The notes beneath the pieces are model-generated. The model was not told the origin of the DNA, did not search any database, and was given only the letters and a program-made list of their open reading frames with translations. A stretch of DNA of 34,715 nucleotides from QHWK01 sp035315685. GTDB taxonomy: Bacteria > Acidobacteriota > Vicinamibacteria > Vicinamibacterales > CAVVIG01. The position numbers and the translations under genes were made by a program. This document shows positions 17,463-24,122 of the stretch, one piece after another. Location of the stretch: positions 1 through 34,715 of the forward strand of contig DATFXR010000040.1 of the NCBI GenBank assembly GCA_035315685.1, written 5' to 3'. The stretch's first letter is position 1, and each line of letters opens with the position of its first letter.

Positions 17463-17858
17463 TCAGTGCAGGTTCACGCAGGTCGTCGAGAGATAGGTCA
17501 GCGACTCGACCTTGAAGGACGGGATCGCGGCGGCGGTGCCGCCCCGCGCGCCGGACGCGGGCATGATCGGTCCGCCGACCTCCACGGTGTGTCCGACGTG
17601 CAGCCGGAGCAGATCGGCGTCGCCTTCCAGCCGGTATCGAGCCGGCGGTTTCGATCGCGTATCGGTGATCACGAAGGTCGGCGGCGTGCCCTCGCCGTCG
17701 CGGCTGACGCAGCCGATCACCACGAAGTTGCCGTCGCCGGGGGTAACGCGTCCAGGATTCATCTCGGTCGACTTCGGAATGCCTGTCTGCGCCGCCGGCA
17801 GTGCCATCAGCATGACCAAGGCGATCGTCGTTCGTGCGGCGCTCAAACCCGCGTTCAT
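17463..17858 (-). CDS. Small exported protein, family not firmly recognised
   Basis: A 131-residue protein. The ATG at 17858 has GGAGGG seven bases upstream, better than the earlier in-frame starts. A signal peptide (ARTTIALVMLMALPAAQT) is followed by a compact domain with VIGCVSRDGEG, FVITDTRSKPPARYRLEGD and LLRLHVGHTVEVGGPIM. The last block resembles small OB-fold-like secreted domains of acidobacteria in which a 'H.G..VEV.G' strand is conserved. One Cys is in that domain and one near the C-terminus. It lies 47 bases after the GIWQ gene and 41 bases before the CRTAC1 gene, so it is probably the second gene of a four-gene operon. The function is unknown. Confidence 0.7.
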   Translation of the reverse strand: MNAGLSAARTTIALVMLMALPAAQTGIPKSTEMNPGRVTPGDGNFVVIGCVSRDGEGTPPTFVITDTRSKPPARYRLEGDADLLRLHVGHTVEVGGPIMPASGARGGTAAAIPSFKVESLTYLSTTCVNLH

Positions 17859-17905
17859 TCGCGCGCCCTCCATCGTTCGAGTGTCTCTCCTGCAGCGATC
17901 TCGAT

Positions 17906-18733
17906 CTACGGCGTGCTCGGCTGCTTTCGCAGGTGGCCGTACATCAACTCTTCCACGAACTCGACGCACTTGTATTCCATCACCTGAGCGTTCTTCTCTT
18001 GATGGCGGTAGAGCGGCATGCTGATCTTCCACGGCCGCGAGAAGACCTTCGGATCTTCCATCGTCGCTTCGTAGTTGATGGTGTTGCGGTCGACGACGGC
18101 AAACCGCTCGACGACCTTGAGCGCCTCGCTGTGAAAATCGCCCGCGCGATCGAACCACGTCTGCGGCGTTTGATCGGTGACCTCGACGACGAGCGTATCG
18201 CCTTCCCAGCGGCCGACCGACCACCCCATCCAGCTGTCGGTCGGACTCTTCTCCTTGCTGTTCATCCTGATGGTGCGGCTGGCGCTGGCGAATTCAGAGG
18301 CCATCAGAATCGTGTCGAGCCCCTGCACGATCTGGATCGGATACGGCATGTACATGACGCGCGGCACACCGGGGAGGAAACACTTGATTTCCGGATCGCG
18401 CGCCAGCCAGTTCGCGGCGTTCTCTCGCTTCTTCGCCGCCGCCTCGGGCAGGTACGGGATCTCGTTGCCCTCGACGACGCCGGGACCGGCGGGGATACTG
18501 AACGCCGCGCCGAGCGCAATCACCGGGCCGCGGCGCGCGGCATGCGGCAGCAGATCCCAGTTCGCCGAGTTGATTGCCTGCCAGATGCCGGTGAAGTCCG
18601 GCTTGCCGTCGGCGGTGCGGGGCATCGTGCCGCTCTGCGCCCGGCCGGACACCGGCCGCAGGATGCCGACCAGGACGACCGCAACGACGATCACACCTGC
18701 GGCGAGGATCGCGAGTCCAATCCGTGTCCGCAT
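17906..18733 (-). CDS. GIWQ-family secreted or membrane-anchored protein (unknown function)
   Basis: A 275-residue protein. The ATG at 18733 is chosen over a GTG at 18757 because GGGGG lies five bases upstream. One N-terminal membrane segment (IGLAILAAGVIVVAVVLVGI) may be an uncleaved anchor. Family marks are TADGKPDFTGIWQ (about 39-51), CFLPGVPRVMYMPYPIQIVQ in the middle, WSVGRWEGDTLVVEVTDQT, then VVERFAVVDRNTINYEATME and FSRPW near the end. This set is common in large acidobacterial gene families that to my knowledge have no assigned function. A second full copy (19699-20769) and a broken copy (10465-10720) are in this window. It is the first gene of the operon leading to the CRTAC1 and TPR proteins. 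Confidence 0.75.
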   Translation of the reverse strand: MRTRIGLAILAAGVIVVAVVLVGILRPVSGRAQSGTMPRTADGKPDFTGIWQAINSANWDLLPHAARRGPVIALGAAFSIPAGPGVVEGNEIPYLPEAAAKKRENAANWLARDPEIKCFLPGVPRVMYMPYPIQIVQGLDTILMASEFASASRTIRMNSKEKSPTDSWMGWSVGRWEGDTLVVEVTDQTPQTWFDRAGDFHSEALKVVERFAVVDRNTINYEATMEDPKVFSRPWKISMPLYRHQEKNAQVMEYKCVEFVEELMYGHLRKQPSTP

Positions 18734-18781
18734 GTCGCCCCCAATCGCGTTCGACACAGCACCTGCGTCGTGGCGCGAAGA

Positions 18782-18808
18782 CTTATCCGTTCAGCCGTGT
18801 GCTGTCAA
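18782..18808 (-). promoter_or_regulatory. Probable promoter of the GIWQ-CRTAC1-TPR operon
   Basis: Minus strand: TTGACA (18803-18808), a 15-base spacer and GATAAG (18782-18787, four of six). The start codon follows about 48 bases later. The spacer is short by two bases, which often goes with regulated promoters. A tandem 16-base repeat overlaps the outer edge of the -35 box. Confidence 0.4.
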
Positions 18809-18839
18809 GGATCTCTTTGCAACAGGATCTCTTTGCAAA
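18808..18839. repeat. Tandem direct repeat, 2 x 16 bases, possible operator
   Basis: AGGATCTCTTTGCAAC (18808-18823) is followed at once by AGGATCTCTTTGCAAA (18824-18839); only the last base differs. The pair abuts the TTGACA of the minus-strand promoter, a position where activators or repressors bind. Each copy contains the palindrome TTGCAA. Confidence 0.7.
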
Positions 18840-18879
18840 GGCGCGAAGAACCGGCCGCCGGACTGCGGCGCGGCGCACC

Positions 18880-19527
18880 TCAGCGGCTTTCGCTGCCGCC
18901 GCGCGGCCGGACGTCGCGCAGACGTCGATCGAGCCTGCCGTAGAAGTCGGGCGTCTCGCCCGGGTACCAGTAGCTCCGGTGACAGCCCTCACACGCCTGC
19001 TCGAGGTTGTCGGCCGCGTCCCACAGTTCCTTGACGTCCTTGCGCCTGACGATGTCCATCGCCTCGAGACCGACGTTGCGCAGCGCCTCGATCCTCGCGT
19101 TCCATTCCACGGGATCGGCTCTGACTTTCGCCGTGATCTGATCGGGCGACAATTCCACGGCGTTCGGCCCGGTGCTGTTGTTCAGATCGCCGGGCGGCGC
19201 GAACGGGCGCGGGACCTTGAGCAGATAGGCGCCTTCGGCCAGCGTGACCCCGCCAATCCGGATCCGCTCCCAGTCTTCTTCCGTCTTCGGACCGACTTCG
19301 ACGACGCCCTTCTTGTTCTCGACGATGCTGACGGCGTCGAAGATGTTGTCGGCGACCGGATCGAGCATGTCGCGCATCAACTCCTTGACGGAGACGACCG
19401 GTTTCATGTCTCCCCATAGCAGCGCCGCCGGCGCGGCGGTCGCCTTCGATGCCGACGACGAACAGGCATCCATGACGGCGCTGAGCACCAGGAATCCGAG
19501 GCACGCCGCGAGACGTCGGCCTGGCAT
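18880..19527 (-). CDS. Cytochrome c'-like lipoprotein (single C-terminal heme site)
   Basis: A 215-residue protein with the ATG four bases after GGAGG. A signal peptide ends in VLSAVMDAC, a possible lipobox. The body is mainly helical, with MKPVVSVKELMRDMLDPVAD near residues 40-60. The only heme motif is CEGCH near residue 180, in the context NLEQACEGCHRSYWYPGE. A CxxCH near the end of a helical domain, followed by an aromatic residue, is typical of class II (c'-type) cytochromes. A role in periplasmic electron transfer or gas binding is possible but not shown. It lies 172 bases after the second GIWQ gene and has its own -10 box, so it may be independently expressed. Confidence 0.75.
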   Translation of the reverse strand: MPGRRLAACLGFLVLSAVMDACSSSASKATAAPAALLWGDMKPVVSVKELMRDMLDPVADNIFDAVSIVENKKGVVEVGPKTEEDWERIRIGGVTLAEGAYLLKVPRPFAPPGDLNNSTGPNAVELSPDQITAKVRADPVEWNARIEALRNVGLEAMDIVRRKDVKELWDAADNLEQACEGCHRSYWYPGETPDFYGRLDRRLRDVRPRGGSESR

Positions 19528-19563
19528 GTCGCCTCCGGAAGGCGCGAACGAAGGTTCGGGCGG

Positions 19564-19569
19564 ATTCTA
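19564..19569 (-). promoter_or_regulatory. -10 box (TAGAAT) for the cytochrome c'-like gene
   Basis: TAGAAT on the minus strand matches five of six consensus bases and lies about 37 bases before the ATG at 19527. No convincing -35 box is seen. Confidence 0.3.
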
Positions 19570-19698
19570 CTCCGGTCGCGGCGAGGTCGGACCAGATCTT
19601 CGCGCGAAACACTACGGCGGGCGAGCGGATCGGCGGCAGGCGCGGGATCTCCGATTCGCCGGCCCGACGCCTGGCGAATCGGAGTCGCTCGCAATCAC

Positions 19699-20769
19699 CT
19701 AGCGGGAAGGGCTCGTGGACTTGACGCCCTTCTCCCGGGCGTTCTTCTCCTGGACGCGCGTGCCGTTGAGGGTGCCGTACATCGCCTCGTTCCCTTCATG
19801 GCAGGCGTACTCGTAGATCTGATCTTTCGTGCTCTTCATGAACAGGACGGCGGTCCAGGGCCTGGTCCAGGTCGCGGGATCGTCGACCGTGACCTCGTAC
19901 TTCAGAGTGCTCGGGTCGACGCGGCCGAACCGCTCGATCAGGTGCAGCTTCTCGCTGCCGCCGGCCCGCCCCACCGGAGAGTCGGTGCGGAAGTTGGCCG
20001 AGTCGACGACGAAGGTGTCGCCCTCCCAGCGGCCGACCGGATCGCCCAGCCACAGGTGTACGCTGCTCGGGAGGTGCGGCCGGCTGGTGATCGGGATCAT
20101 CCGCGTGTCGTGCCGCATCTCCATGTTGACGGCGACGTGCGTCGGCGACTGGACGATCTGGTAGTAGTTGTTGTAGCCGGCGCCGAGCATCGGCACGCTG
20201 CCGGTGATGCACCGCTCGCCGAGCGCGATGTCCTCTGGCCCGTCGAACGGGTGCGCCTTGCGCTGTTCCGCCGCCGCGGCCTGCCGCGCCTTCGCTGCGT
20301 CGGTCAACGGCGGCAGCTTGCCGCTGGGCGGATCGGTGACGAGCGATGTCCGGTGTTCGAACCAGCGACCGACGATCCAGAACGAATTGTAGTCGCCGGT
20401 GCCGACGTCCCTGGATTTGAATCCGTTCTCCTTGCCGAGGACATTGCGGAGCGCGGCGAGATAAATCGTGTCGCCGAAGCCCGCATCGCCGTCACCGCTG
20501 AACAACTCGGCCGCTTTCGCCTTGAGCTGAGCGAGCTCGGCATCGGTCAGCGTCGGCCGATCCGCCAGTTCGTCGGGACGCTCGAGCGGCGTGGCCGCGT
20601 TGTGCTCCCAGATGCCCGAGATGTCGGGATGCCCGTCGGCTGCGCGCGGGACCGCCGATGCCGGGCTGTTTTTCGGTGCGGCGGCCTGAGCGCCCAGGGT
20701 GACGCCCGCCAACGAAACCGCCGCGATTAGAACCAGTAGCTTCGGGTTCGCGACACGCGAGCGATGCAC
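19699..20769 (-). CDS. GIWQ-family secreted protein (unknown function), larger copy
   Basis: A 356-residue protein. The GTG at 20769 is preferred because AGGAGGT lies about five bases upstream and the signal peptide (LLVLIAAVSLAGVTLGAQA) then starts near residue 11; an upstream in-frame ATG at 20805 lacks such a site. Family marks are AADGHPDISGIWE, CITGSVPMLGAGYNNYYQIV, DPVGRWEGDTFVVDSANF, LIERFGRVDPSTLKYEVTVD, ATWTRPWT and YEYACHEGNEAMYGTLNGTR. It carries an insert of about 100 residues after GIWE that the copy at 17906-18733 lacks. The C-terminal block matches the broken copy at 10465-10720 closely. No catalytic motif is recognised. Proteins of this family are often encoded near Oar-like receptors, as here. 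Confidence 0.75.
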   Translation of the reverse strand: MHRSRVANPKLLVLIAAVSLAGVTLGAQAAAPKNSPASAVPRAADGHPDISGIWEHNAATPLERPDELADRPTLTDAELAQLKAKAAELFSGDGDAGFGDTIYLAALRNVLGKENGFKSRDVGTGDYNSFWIVGRWFEHRTSLVTDPPSGKLPPLTDAAKARQAAAAEQRKAHPFDGPEDIALGERCITGSVPMLGAGYNNYYQIVQSPTHVAVNMEMRHDTRMIPITSRPHLPSSVHLWLGDPVGRWEGDTFVVDSANFRTDSPVGRAGGSEKLHLIERFGRVDPSTLKYEVTVDDPATWTRPWTAVLFMKSTKDQIYEYACHEGNEAMYGTLNGTRVQEKNAREKGVKSTSPSR

Positions 20770-20822
20770 AGAAACCTCCTGTTCATCGGTGCCAACGACT
20801 GACACCCCTGTCGTACGCGCGG

Positions 20823-20828
20823 ATCATA
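20823..20828 (-). promoter_or_regulatory. -10 box (TATGAT) for the larger GIWQ-family gene
   Basis: TATGAT on the minus strand matches five of six consensus bases, 54 bases before the GTG at 20769. The -35 region is weak. Confidence 0.3.
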
Positions 20829-21120
20829 CCGCCGCTGCCGTGTCTTCAGGCGGGTTTTTTCCTCTACCGTGGCGACCCGCTCGCGACGCTTCTGCGCTCG
20901 ACCGGTGTAGGGTGTCGCCGGCAACCAACGCATAGCTCGACTCCTGTTTGACACAACCGTGTCTGGCCTCCGGCGCCTCCTTCATTTTGTGCATGACTCC
21001 GCACATCGCGTCGCCCACGACTCCCGTAAACGTCATCTCGTTGGCCGAGACGGTCCCTCCCTCCAGCGAAGACAGTCACCGCCGCGGTTAACGTCAGCAA
21101 CCGGTTCGAATTGAACGCAT
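20824..21120 (-). pseudogene. Small secreted-protein gene, two frameshifts and lost C-terminus
   Basis: A good ribosome site (GGAAGGAG) precedes an ATG at 21120 that reads MRSIRTG and then stops. Shifting frame near 21098 gives LLTLTAAVTVFAGG, the core of a signal peptide. Shifting again in a GGAGGGAGGG run (about 21054-21064) gives TVSANEMTFTGVVGDAMCG, then MHKMKEAPEARHGCVKQESS and YALVAGDTLH. The parts join into one plausible exported protein of a small acidobacterial family with the pattern GxxxDxMCGxxH...CVxxGxxYxLVxGD. The domain's last third (a Y.LEGH.. and VTVTG part) is missing. The gene is therefore probably dead; the promoter box of the neighbouring GIWQ gene now lies at its end. 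Confidence 0.6.
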
Positions 21121-21147
21121 GATCGTTTCTCCTTCCGGACGTATTCT

Positions 21148-22701
21148 GTGAGATCGATTCAAGGTGTCAGCGTGCCGCCAGTCCACGCGGCGGCGGCGGC
21201 GGCGGCGTACGCGGCGCGGCCGATGCCCGGCCTTCCACCGTCGCAGTTCGCGGTTCGCGGCGGCCTGCAGTTTGCCAGCGATGCGAACCGCGGCTTCTAC
21301 GATCCGGACAGGAACAACATCGAGCCGCGCGGCGGTTTCGCCTACCGCTTGACCGACAAGACGGTTCTGCGCGGCGGCGCCGGCATCTATACGATCCCGT
21401 TCATCATCGCGGGGTACTTCCAGCCCGGGTTCTCGCAGTCGACGCCGATCGTGCCGACGCTCGACAACGGCCTGAACCTCCGCGCGTCGCTGACCAGTCC
21501 GTTCCCCGACGGCGTGCTCGATCCCGCAGGGTCGTCGCGCGGCGCCGACACGTTTCTGGGGCAGGACCTGACGTCGAGCACGAACAACGTCCGCATCGCA
21601 CCGCTCGATTTCAAGAACGGCCAGAACGCGCGATACGCGATCAGCGTGCAGCGCGAGCTGCCGGGCCAATGGCTCGTCGAAGCGGGCTACACCGGCAGCC
21701 GCGGCTGGAACTTGACGACGGGCGGCGGCGCGCAGGCGGGCGAGATCGACCTGAACCCGATTCCGGCAGAGTACCTCTCGACCAGCCGGCAGCGCGATCA
21801 GGCGACGATCGACGCGCTCGCCGTGCTCGTGGCGAATCCGTTCGCGGGCCTGTTGCCCGGCACGTCGCTGAACGGCACGACGATCGCGCGATCGCAGCTG
21901 CTGCGCCCGTATCCCGAGTTCGGCAACGTCCGGACGTTCGGCAGCGACGGTACCAGCATCTACAACTCGGCGCAGTTCAAAGCGGAGCGCCGCTTCGCGG
22001 GCGGCTACTCGCTCCTCGGTGCGTACACGTGGTCGCGCTTCACCGAGCGCGTGTTCCTGCTCAATCCGACCGACACCGAGTACGAGAACCGGCTGTCGGA
22101 ATTCGACGTGCCGCACCGGCTGTCGCTGAGCGGGATTCTCGAGCTGCCGTTCGGGCGCGGCCGGCGGTGGGGACAGGGGATGAACGGCGTCGCCGACGCG
22201 CTCGCCGGCGGCTGGAGCGTGCAGGCGATCGGTCAATTTCAGAGCGGCCGTCCAATCAGCTTCCACGATCGGAACATCTACTTCAACGGCGACCTGAGCG
22301 CTCTGCGCGCCGACTACTCCGGCGATCCCGGTCAGCCGGTCTGGGACGTCAGCGGCTTCTACTTCCACGACGCGACCGTGCAGACCAACGGCGTGGACGA
22401 TCCCGCCAAGCAGCGCAACGACGCGCGCATTCAGCTGTCGAACAACATCCGCTATTTCCCGTCGCGAGTCGAGGGGCTGCGCGGTCCAGGGCTCAACAAC
22501 CTGTGGGACATCTCGCTGGTGAAGCAGGTGCGCGCCGGCGGACGCGTGCGCGTGCAGGCGCACGTCGAGTTCCTCAACGCGTTCAACCGCGTCGTCTACG
22601 CAAACCCGAATACCGATCCGAGAAGCTCCGATTTCGGGAAGGTGACGAGCCAGAACAATCTGCCGCGCGACATCCAGCTCGCGGTGAAGTTGATTTTTTA
22701 G
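21148..22701 (+). pseudogene. 5'-truncated Oar-like TonB-dependent receptor (C-terminal barrel only)
   Basis: An open frame of 517 residues matches only the C-terminal half of Oar-like receptors. It contains NRGFYDPDRNNIEPRGGFAY, TVLRGGAGIYTIPF, YTGSRGWNL, YSLLGAYTWSRFTERVF, PHRLSLSGILELPFGRGRRW and QAHVEFLNAFNRVVYANPN, and ends in IQLAVKLIF with the terminal Phe. There is no signal peptide, carboxypeptidase-regulatory domain or plug. The first 25 residues (from a GTG at 21148) are low-complexity and include an alanine run. It cannot reach the outer membrane as it stands. Its barrel motifs differ from receptors 1-3 and it lacks their cysteine pairs, so it comes from another receptor lineage. 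The frame has no stop or shift, which suggests a recent truncation. Confidence 0.75.
21187..21207 (+). repeat. (GCG)7 trinucleotide run
   Basis: Seven consecutive GCG codons code for alanines just upstream of the first receptor homology in the truncated receptor. Such runs can change length by slippage. Confidence 0.8.
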
Positions 22702-23014
22702 AGAGCGTTGCAAAACTGAACCGCGGCCTCACGTAGCCGAGCCGTCTTCGCGGACATTCTGCAATTTCGTGCGCGAGTTCTCGTCGTTGAGGTGCCAAGG
22801 GGCTGCTAACGGGCGGCGACCCGATTCCGGACACGGTCTGCCGATCTAGTTCGTGCGACATGGGGTCCGAGTTGCTGGAGTTCGCCGCCGGGCGCACAGG
22901 CCCGTGGCGTCCCCGTCGTGTCCGAAAACTCGGCCGATGATTTACACCGGCCCGCGATAACAACCGCTCCAATCGTGGACGGAAGCGCGCGTGAGAGAAC
23001 TTCAGTCCAACTTC
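22702..23014. other. Intergenic stretch without a recognisable gene
   Basis: I find no coding frame with recognisable protein content on either strand here. The long minus-strand frame crossing it has no family resemblance. A small tandem duplication (AACTTCAGTCC twice) is at 23000-23021. Confidence 0.5.
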
Positions 23015-23121
23015 AGTCCACGAAGGCCCAACCACCATCGAAAAGCGGGGAACACCAGAGACCAGAGAGCAAGACGAATCAACAACTTGGACAATCCGGC
23101 GAAATCTTTCTGGACCTCCAT
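23015..23121 (-). pseudogene. Possible nucleotidyltransferase-like gene start, broken
   Basis: An ATG at 23121 after AAGGATGGAGG reads MEVQKDFAGLSKLL, which resembles the start of small nucleotidyltransferase-fold proteins ('M.VQKDF..LLELLN'). In a shifted frame the next bases read LFDGGWAFV, close to the 'VGGWAFV' (GG motif) that follows in that family. Homology then ends. The piece is only about 35 codons, so this is tentative. Confidence 0.3.
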
Positions 23122-23169
23122 CCTTCGGTGGTCAGCCCGCGACGAACCTCATTCTGTTGCTCAGTGACC

Positions 23170-23527
23170 GAGGACGGTTTGATCTGCGATGCGCGTCTCG
23201 GTCAGCGTACCGCCGCAATCGGGACAGCGCGCCGGCAGCGGTACGTCGAGGGTTTCGTCGGCGTGCGTTGGCGGCTGACGATGCGCGTGTCGGCCATGAC
23301 GCCGGCGCATCCGACGGCCCGGCTTCCTCAGGTTCGGCGTAGGCTGGCCTTTTCGAGGACGGCGCCGCCTGTCGTTTCCGCGCGCGACGCGCCGCATCGA
23401 GTTCCTTCTTCAGCCGCTCATTCTCGCGACGGAGGCGCTCCACTTCGCGGCGCAGCCGTTCGATTTCTTGATCCTTGGGGTCTGGCGCGGACGGTTTCGG
23501 CGGCGGCTGGTCGCTCGGCGCGCGCAC
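23170..23527 (-). pseudogene. IS66-family transposase, N-terminal remnant with one frameshift
   Basis: From the GTG at 23527 the frame reads a leucine-zipper-like coiled coil (IERLRREVERLRRENERLKK) and ARKRQAAPSSK, the usual IS66 TnpC leader. At an AAAA run near 23351 the frame must shift to continue with GQPTPNLRKPGRR, GRHAHRQPPTHADETLDVPL and CPDCGGTLTETRIADQ, the IS66 zinc-finger domain with its CPxCG knuckle. Homology stops there, so the second half of the zinc finger and the whole DDE domain are gone. No terminal inverted repeats were identified. Confidence 0.75.
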
Positions 23528-23589
23528 CCGCCGTTTATGCCAGATTCGCGATCGAAGTACAAGAGGAGATCGAGTTCACCTGCTAACCA

Positions 23590-24082
23590 ATTACCTCAAG
23601 ACGAGGACGAAGTCGGCGAATCGTCCGGACCACCGCGCGCAGCATGGACCGTCACGACGCGTGTGGTCGCCCTCATAGTTGAAGAACGTAACCCCAGCTG
23701 CCGACCGCGCAGCCGCGAGCTGCTGGTCAAGCCGAGGCCCGTTGACGTGCGCGAGCCAGCCTGCGTGCACGAGCGAAGCGGGCTTCGTGTACTTATACTC
23801 ACGGGTGTGGCCGTGATCGACGTGACGCTCCGCCACCGTGGCGACGCACGTGAAGACGTTTGGCAACCTCCTCGAGTCCCTTGCGTCGCCAGCTGCGGCG
23901 AAGGGCGACGGCAATCGCGATCGCCTGCCGCCATCGTCGCCGTGGGACGCGATTCAGGTTGCCAACCAGTTCCGTGGAGAGATCGTCGGGGAATAGTTTC
24001 GGCGCGTGCTGTCGAGCGCCGGGATCCCGTCGTGATTCTCCACGGTCAGGATCGCATCCCGACGGAGACGAGATCGTGCCAT
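23590..24082 (-). pseudogene. Unrecognised broken coding frame
   Basis: Codon-like protein sequence appears in three successive minus-strand frames. First comes MARSRLRRDAILTVENHDGI from an ATG at 24082. Near 23997 it shifts to FPDDLSTELVGNLNRVPRRR and IAVALRRSWRRKGLEEVAKR. Downstream of about 23870 is a frame with HTREYKYTKPASLVHAGWLA and AARSAAGVTFFNYEGDHT, ending near 23591. I do not recognise the family. It may be a decayed gene brought in with the neighbouring IS66 element, or a chance pattern in GC-rich DNA. Nothing else is seen between 23528 and 24122. Confidence 0.3.
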
Positions 24083-24122
24083 CTCTCTCGCCGCGCCTCG
24101 TCGCACGTTCAACCCAGGTTGA

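Noticed and set aside
21094..22713. Minus-strand open frame of 539 codons opposite the truncated receptor
   Set aside because: Composition is Arg/Ala/Val-rich without domains. It ends in the MRSIRTGC peptide of the broken small gene only because that stop lies in the same frame.
22918..23586. Plus-strand open frame of 222 codons over the IS66 remnant
   Set aside because: Its opposite strand carries the recognisable IS66 coiled coil and zinc finger; the plus frame has no family resemblance.
22702..24122. CRISPR array or phage attachment site in the decay island
   Set aside because: No regularly spaced repeats and no tRNA gene are present; only a short tandem duplication (AACTTCAGTCC) is seen.
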